DNA of 64,000 bases, from NCBI GenBank assembly GCA_029378245.1, contig JARKIF010000025.1, forward strand, positions 434,001 through 498,000, written 5' to 3'. The position numbers and the translations under genes are program-made. Source of the DNA: Roridomyces roridus (taxonomy: Eukaryota; Basidiomycota; Agaricomycetes; Agaricales; Mycenaceae). Every line of letters starts with the position of its first letter. Position 1 is the stretch's first letter. Positions 56,655 to 64,000 of the stretch are shown here, in pieces. Below the pieces are notes generated by a model. It had not been told where the DNA came from and did no database searches. It saw only the letters and a list, made by a program, of their open reading frames with translations.

Positions 56655-58410
56655 GGATCTCGAGTCAAGGTACGGTTGCTCAAACGTCCACGCAACTCTC
56701 GAGACGGACAAGAATTCGTCGGAATGCCGTCACCTTCAAGCGTGGGCTTCTTAGTCCAGGCTCCGACTGGAGGTGCTACGCGGCTACGCCAGCGGAAGCC
56801 TTCATTCTCTCGTCTCCGTCATGGCACCAGCCTAAGTAAGGCTATAGTTACCACTTCCAACCGTTGTTTGCTCGGTCTATCGCCCTTCCCAATATCTACT
56901 TCCAGAGAGCGACATCGAAAAACTGACTTCCAAACGCAATCTAATCTGGACCTGCCCGATCTCTCCATTTCTACTTACTCCGCATTTGCATTGCCTGACT
57001 GCCATCCCAGCTCTATCTCACCTGCTGGGATTCCTTGGTGCAGATCTATTCGACATCTTGAATGCAACCGCGGAGCAGTGTGAGCGATCTAGACTGTCTT
57101 TCGTTCGACTCGAGGTATGATCATGTCGCGTCGGGGATACGTACTCAGTATTTTTCCCTCTACCCTCCGCCTTTCAATCAATCAGCCTCCCATCTAAAGA
57201 TGTTCTCAGGCTGCAGGGGAATCGCATCGTCTATGCGCTGGAGTTGCCTTCTCGAATGCAACTCATGCACGCTCGGCATGTAGGCGATCCAGGCTGTTCC
57301 TCGTTCGATTCGAGGCACGGTTACTGTTGGGTATTCTGGCCTCTTTTTTGCCTGCCACGCCACATGACTCCGCCCTCCGACTGGAAGTACTCATTGCGGC
57401 AAGGTCTCGGGTCCTGAGGAATGACCCGGACCGGGTGCTTGTTTCACTGGGGATGCGAGTACGAGGTCTAGAATGCAACCCAAGCAGGCCATCCTGGCTT
57501 CTGGTACTCGGGATGTTCCAACTTCCAAGCTATTCATCGTTCGACTCGGGGTACGGTTATGAAGACCGATGACCGATGTATCATTCTTCTATCGTCAGCG
57601 CTTTTTAAGTGTTCTACCATTCAATCTCGCTTCGCGACCAAAGGGCAACTTACGGGTCCCACTTTGTTGGTCTCGACTTATCGGCGATCGCACGGTGCAT
57701 ATGTATCCTTGCCGAACCATCGCACAAACCACCCAGCGGTATTTCTCAGGCTGCAGCATACCTCATTCCGGCGACTGATTGTCCGGGATATATGGTAAAT
57801 AAATCCCCGTCTTGCTTCAGCCCATCCAGCTTTGTTCTCAGGCTGCCGCATCGGTTCTGCAGGATCTCTCATATATTGCTCATATATGATATCGGCGACC
57901 TATCTCATCTTGGTTACAGAAGCAATTTGGTGAAAAAAGCGGAACTAGGGGAGCTAATTGGAACACGGGGAATCGAGCCCACCTGGTCCCAGCGACCCGA
58001 GATACAGTTATGGGGCGGGCGGAAGGATGGTGCATCTTGAAGCGTCATCCTCTTCAACTCCCGGCGCTTTGCCTTTCAAGTATATTCTCTCCCTCACGCT
58101 GTTGCTCCTGGAAATCGTGCTTTGGTTCTGCAAATCTGGGTCAGGAGGGTTCCATCATCTACAGCCCCAGCCCCCTTGCGTGGACACTCCGCAGAGTCCA
58201 ACAAGCACTATAGTGCGACTGTTCTTCGTCACTCGGGCGTTATTCTCATGCTTTATCTTGGTTCTGGGCGATCGGATCATCCGTGATTGGCCAGTTACCT
58301 TGTTGAAAGGCTCCCGGTGCATTGGAATTCTTCTATGGGGTGTGGAATGCAGACTGTTCTTCGTTCAACTCGGGATATGGTTACTGATCATGGCACGCAT
58401 TTCATTTTAC
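56655..58410 (+). repeat. Family C: repeated TCGTTCGACTCGAGG modules, some with oligo-T
   Basis: Copies of TTCGTTCGACTCGAGGTA followed by a GGTTACTG-like block lie at 57103, 57303, 57539 and 58363, with a weaker one near 56660. T runs follow at 57151-57155, 57344-57349, 57602-57606 and 58405-58408 (4 T). Several are preceded by GAATGCAAC. The GTTCGANTC core is B-box-like, but the flanks differ from families A and B. No protein gene is supported here. Confidence 0.45.
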
Positions 58411-58615
58411 TTGTTCTTTCAACTTACTGCTACTTCCTTCTATTAGACCTCGGGACGCTTGTATTTTTTGCACCTCGTGGAGCTGAAAACGTGAATCTTT
58501 GAACTTGGCATTTGTTGTTCTTTGCTTGTTGATCCGCCACGTAAGCGAAGCCATCAACTCGCACCACTCGACCTCCGCGACCGTCCAGCGTCCAGCCGCC
58601 TGAATCCGGCTTCAA

Positions 58616-60986
<2,371 letters not shown>

Positions 60987-60989
60987 ACC

Positions 60990-61249
60990 CAACCAACTGC
61001 GGAGGAAATTGAATCGAATTTCAGTGATCCTACGTTTTGTTTTATTATTCTCCAGTACTATTTACATGAGGTTTCAAATTGAACAATAGGCCCTACGGTA
61101 CTCATAGAGAAAGCATGGAAACACAGGTGTCACTCCTCACCCTGGAGAGCAGTGGAGACCGTCCAGAGCTCTTGTGAATAATTCGGAATGATTACCTCTC
61201 TAAACAATACATTCTTGTGCAGATCATATGAGGTGCCCCAGCTGTTCCA
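60990..61249. other. Intergenic, convergent 3' ends
   Basis: A short stretch between the PAP stop and the stop of the minus-strand NB-ARC gene; presumably it holds both 3' UTRs. Confidence 0.5.
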
Positions 61250-61250
61250 C

Positions 61251-64000
61251 CTATTTATTGGAGGAGAATTTAAATCTGGGAAGTAGCTCGGAGAGTGTCT
61301 TTCCAATTTTTCTTGGATCCTTGGCCTCAGCCAAAACATTCTGTATGACCTTCAGGTCTCTAGTAACCTTCACAGTATCCGGATGGTCTGCGCCTAGGAC
61401 ATCCCTGTATTTGGCAACAACTTTGAGTTGGAGATTTTCTGCTTCTTGGTGCCGGCCGGTGCTATAAAGTGTAATGGCAAGATTGGCCATGGCCCTCAGG
61501 GTGGCAGGATGGTCATCACCAAGGAGCTTCTGACGCTCTTTGAGGACAGAAACGTCAAGGGGCTCTGCCTCTTGGTACCGACCCAGTTTCCCGTATGTGA
61601 TTGCAAGGTTGGCCATGGCTAACAGCGTGTCAGGATGGTTATCACCAAGGAGCTTCTGACGCTGTTCAAGCACAGAAATTTCGAGGGGCTCTGCTTCTCT
61701 GTAGCGACCCAGCTGCCCGTATGTGACTGCAAGGTTGGCCATGGCTAACAGCGTGGCAGGATGGCTATCACCAAGGAGCTTCTGACGCTGTTCAAGCACA
61801 GAAATTTTGAGGGGCTCTGCTTCTCTGTACCGACCCAGTTGCCCGTATGTGGCTGCAAGGTCGGCCATGGCTCTCAGGGTGTCCAGATGGTCATCACCAA
61901 GGAGGTTCTGACGCTCGTTGAGGACAGAAACTTTGAGGTGCTCTGCTTGTCTGTACCGACCCAGTTGCCCGTATGTGGCTGCAAGGTCGGCCATGGCTCT
62001 CAGGGTGTCAGGATGGTCGTCACCAAGGAGCTTCCGACGCTCCTTGAGGACAGAAATTTTGAGGGGCTCTGCTTCTCTGTACCGACCCAGTTGCCCGTAT
62101 GTGACTGCAAGGCTGGCCATGGCTCTCAGGGTGTCAGGATGGTTGTCACCAAGGAGTTTCTGATGCTGTTTGAGGACAGAAATTTCAAGGGGCTCTGCTT
62201 CTCTGTACCGACCCAGTTGCCGGTATGTGATTGCAAGGTTGGCCATGGCTAACAGCGTGTCAGGATGGTTATCACCAAGGAGCTTCTGACGCTGTTCAAG
62301 CACAGAAATTTCAAGGGGCTCTGCTTCTCTGGTCTGACCCAGTTGCCGGTATGTGGCTGCAAGGTTGGCCATGGCTCTCAGGGTGCTAGGATGGTGCTTT
62401 CCACGCAGCTCCCTCTGTCTCTGCAGATTCAGCTCATACAAACCCTTTGCTTGCTCAAATTTGCCTCCGTCACAATATATCCGTGCATATCGCCTCCAGA
62501 ACTGATAGTTCAGGATAGTGAAATCTGGCACAAGCATGTTGACATGCGCAATCATCCTGATCCTCTCCAAATATGCATCAGGGCCGAAATCTATTGCCAT
62601 CCCCACCACATTTGTCATGCATTCCCGTGTTGTGACCTCATCAGGTAGGGTGGTTGAGCACCACAGATGCACAAGTGGATGCATATCTAGTGTATCACTG
62701 GCTTCTTGGCTCTGAATCAGTGAATATTCTTCAATCTCTGCCACAATATTCCTGAAATATTCTTTTGACCAACTTCCTGAACCTGAGACAAAGTTTTGGA
62801 GAAATTTCCTGGCTTCCTGCATTGACTCAGCTTCATTTCCTTCATTGTTCAATATCCACTGTGTGGCCTTGGCAAATATTGATCCTGGAATATTGCTGTG
62901 GTGCAACAAAGAACAGAGTTGTAGAAACTGTGCAGCTACTGGGCTGAGTTTCCTAAAGCTAATTTCCCAGGTTGTGTAGACAGTCCACTCATAGTTATCA
63001 TGAGTCTGGTCAGGGTGCTGCTGCAGCAGTTCTTCCTTGTTTTTCCTGTAGATAGACAGATAGTTCTTGAGACATTTGAACTTGGCAATATAAGCCCCAG
63101 CCTGGACAATTGCAAGAGGCAGGCATGAGAGCTCCTGTGCATCATGATAAGTATGAAATCATTGTCCGAGGAACTTGGAACCTACCTGTACAATGCCCAT
63201 GGCTAATGTATAGTTTTCATCTGTGTGCTCCTTCACCGCTCTTTCAAGAAGAAGAAGAGCTGCATTTTCTGTGTCCAAGTCTCCCACCTGTGAGTGAGAA
63301 GCAGGCCCATAAGTAGCAAGTTTTGGGTTTCGGGAAGTGATGATAATGTTTCCATGGGTGCATTGTGGGAAGAATGGTGATAACTTTAGTTTTGGATCAT
63401 CTGCATTATCAAAGAGGAGAGTCCACTCTTTGTTCTCAGAAATAAGCCACTGAAGGCCAGCTTCTGGTGTTTTACCAAAGCTCTGAGAAATTCCTATGTT
63501 TGTGAGGGATGTTTTGAGAGCCTCGGGAGAGCTGGCATTCACAAAGAACCGATTTGTAAAGCTGGAAAAATTGTTAATCATATGCAATGCTTTGTGTGAC
63601 AAGAAGTGCATACTTGTCAATTGACTCCAGAAATTTTAAAGCCACCTGAGTTTTCCCAGAGCCACCAAGACCATGGAGGACGAAAATCCCTCTCTTCCTG
63701 GGTTCTTGGGAGAAGTACTGTTGCATCTTGTCAAGGATTTCCTTTCGGCCCTGGAATATCTGGGACGCTGGAGGACATCTCACAAGTGCCAGAGCAGTGT
63801 GGCATTCCTCCCGTGCTGTGATATTCAGTTGGGCTCCCAATATATAGATGAGGTACCTACTGATGAGTTCAATTTGACCTTGCTGTCCTGGTTCTTGGCC
63901 ATGTGCATAAACACTGTGTAGGGTGAGATTTGGGTCTGCAGAGGCACTAAGAACTTACTTCAAGTTGGTGATCCTCAGGGTCCCTCCTTCACCAGAACCT
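61251..64000 (-). CDS. NB-ARC/TPR STAND (NLR-like) protein, copy 2, 5' end beyond the window
   Basis: Exons read right to left. The first visible one ends GSGEGGTLRITNL at the window edge. The next exon reads PNLTLHSVYAHGQEPGQQGQ. The P-loop exon has CPPASQIFQGRKEILDKM and GLGGSGKT. The NB-ARC exon has LLFDNADDPK and IIITSRNP, followed by LSCLPLAIVQAGAYIAKF and the winged-helix part ending LDMHPLVHLWC. The C-terminus has nine TPR-like 42-residue units of the kinesin-light-chain type (YGQLGRYREAEPLEISVLEQ, then RQKLLGDNHPDTLLAMANLA). Units 2-8 are nearly identical. Fungal STAND proteins of this plan act in non-self recognition or cell-death signalling in some species; the role here is inferred. 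It stops at 61251. Confidence 0.88.
61340..62400 (-). repeat. Tandem 126-bp repeats encoding TPR units
   Basis: Seven to eight tandem copies of a 126-bp unit lie inside the NB-ARC gene. Each carries the plus-strand words CATGGCTCTCAGGGTGTCAG or close variants and GACCCAGTTGCCCGTATGTG. Differences cluster at a few codons in the second half of the first helix (EISVLEQ, KISVLKE, KVSVLNE). Confidence 0.85.

Overview
The window looks like an accessory, transposon-rich region of a filamentous Basidiomycota genome, most likely Agaricomycetes. Genes carry many short (about 45-60 nt) GT-AG introns. The gene set fits: a CYP63-like P450, NB-ARC/TPR STAND proteins with a glycine-rich exon, F-box proteins, a Zn2Cys6 regulator, a Tc1-type transposase and a poly(A) polymerase. 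No bacterial operon features are present.

Left part (1-16 kb). Mostly non-coding. It holds a decayed DD34E transposase (2.1-3.2 kb), a possible copia-type solo LTR (3.8-4.2 kb), a 1.6-kb terminal-inverted-repeat element containing a solo LTR with a 5-bp target duplication (5.8-7.4 kb), a second inverted-repeat element (8.2-9.5 kb), an unassigned multi-exon gene near 11 kb and a decayed P450 (14.4-15.4 kb).

16-28.5 kb. A C-terminally truncated NB-ARC/TPR gene, a truncated FAD monooxygenase, two inverted-repeat elements, a Zn2Cys6 transcription factor split by a hAT-like element, and an SDR-type oxidoreductase.

27-51 kb. F-box, secreted, membrane and PPTase-like genes lie among about 33 small repeated modules. 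Each has a tRNA-like T-arm/B-box core followed about 24-46 nt later, on the same strand, by an oligo-T run. This is the layout of RNA polymerase III genes. The modules read toward each other from both sides of the 31.8-33.3 kb F-box gene, and again toward the 47.8-49.0 kb membrane-protein gene. I regard these arrays as the most interesting content. A looser third set lies at 57-58.4 kb.

51-64 kb. An F-box gene is broken by a hAT-type MITE with a perfect 8-bp target duplication, and a second MITE with its own 8-bp duplication lies just upstream. Then come an apparently intact CYP63-like P450, an intact poly(A) polymerase (the one clear housekeeping gene) and a longer NB-ARC/TPR paralogue with near-identical 42-residue repeats that runs off the right edge.

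Exon models were built by hand from reading frames and splice signals, so coordinates of multi-exon genes are outer limits.
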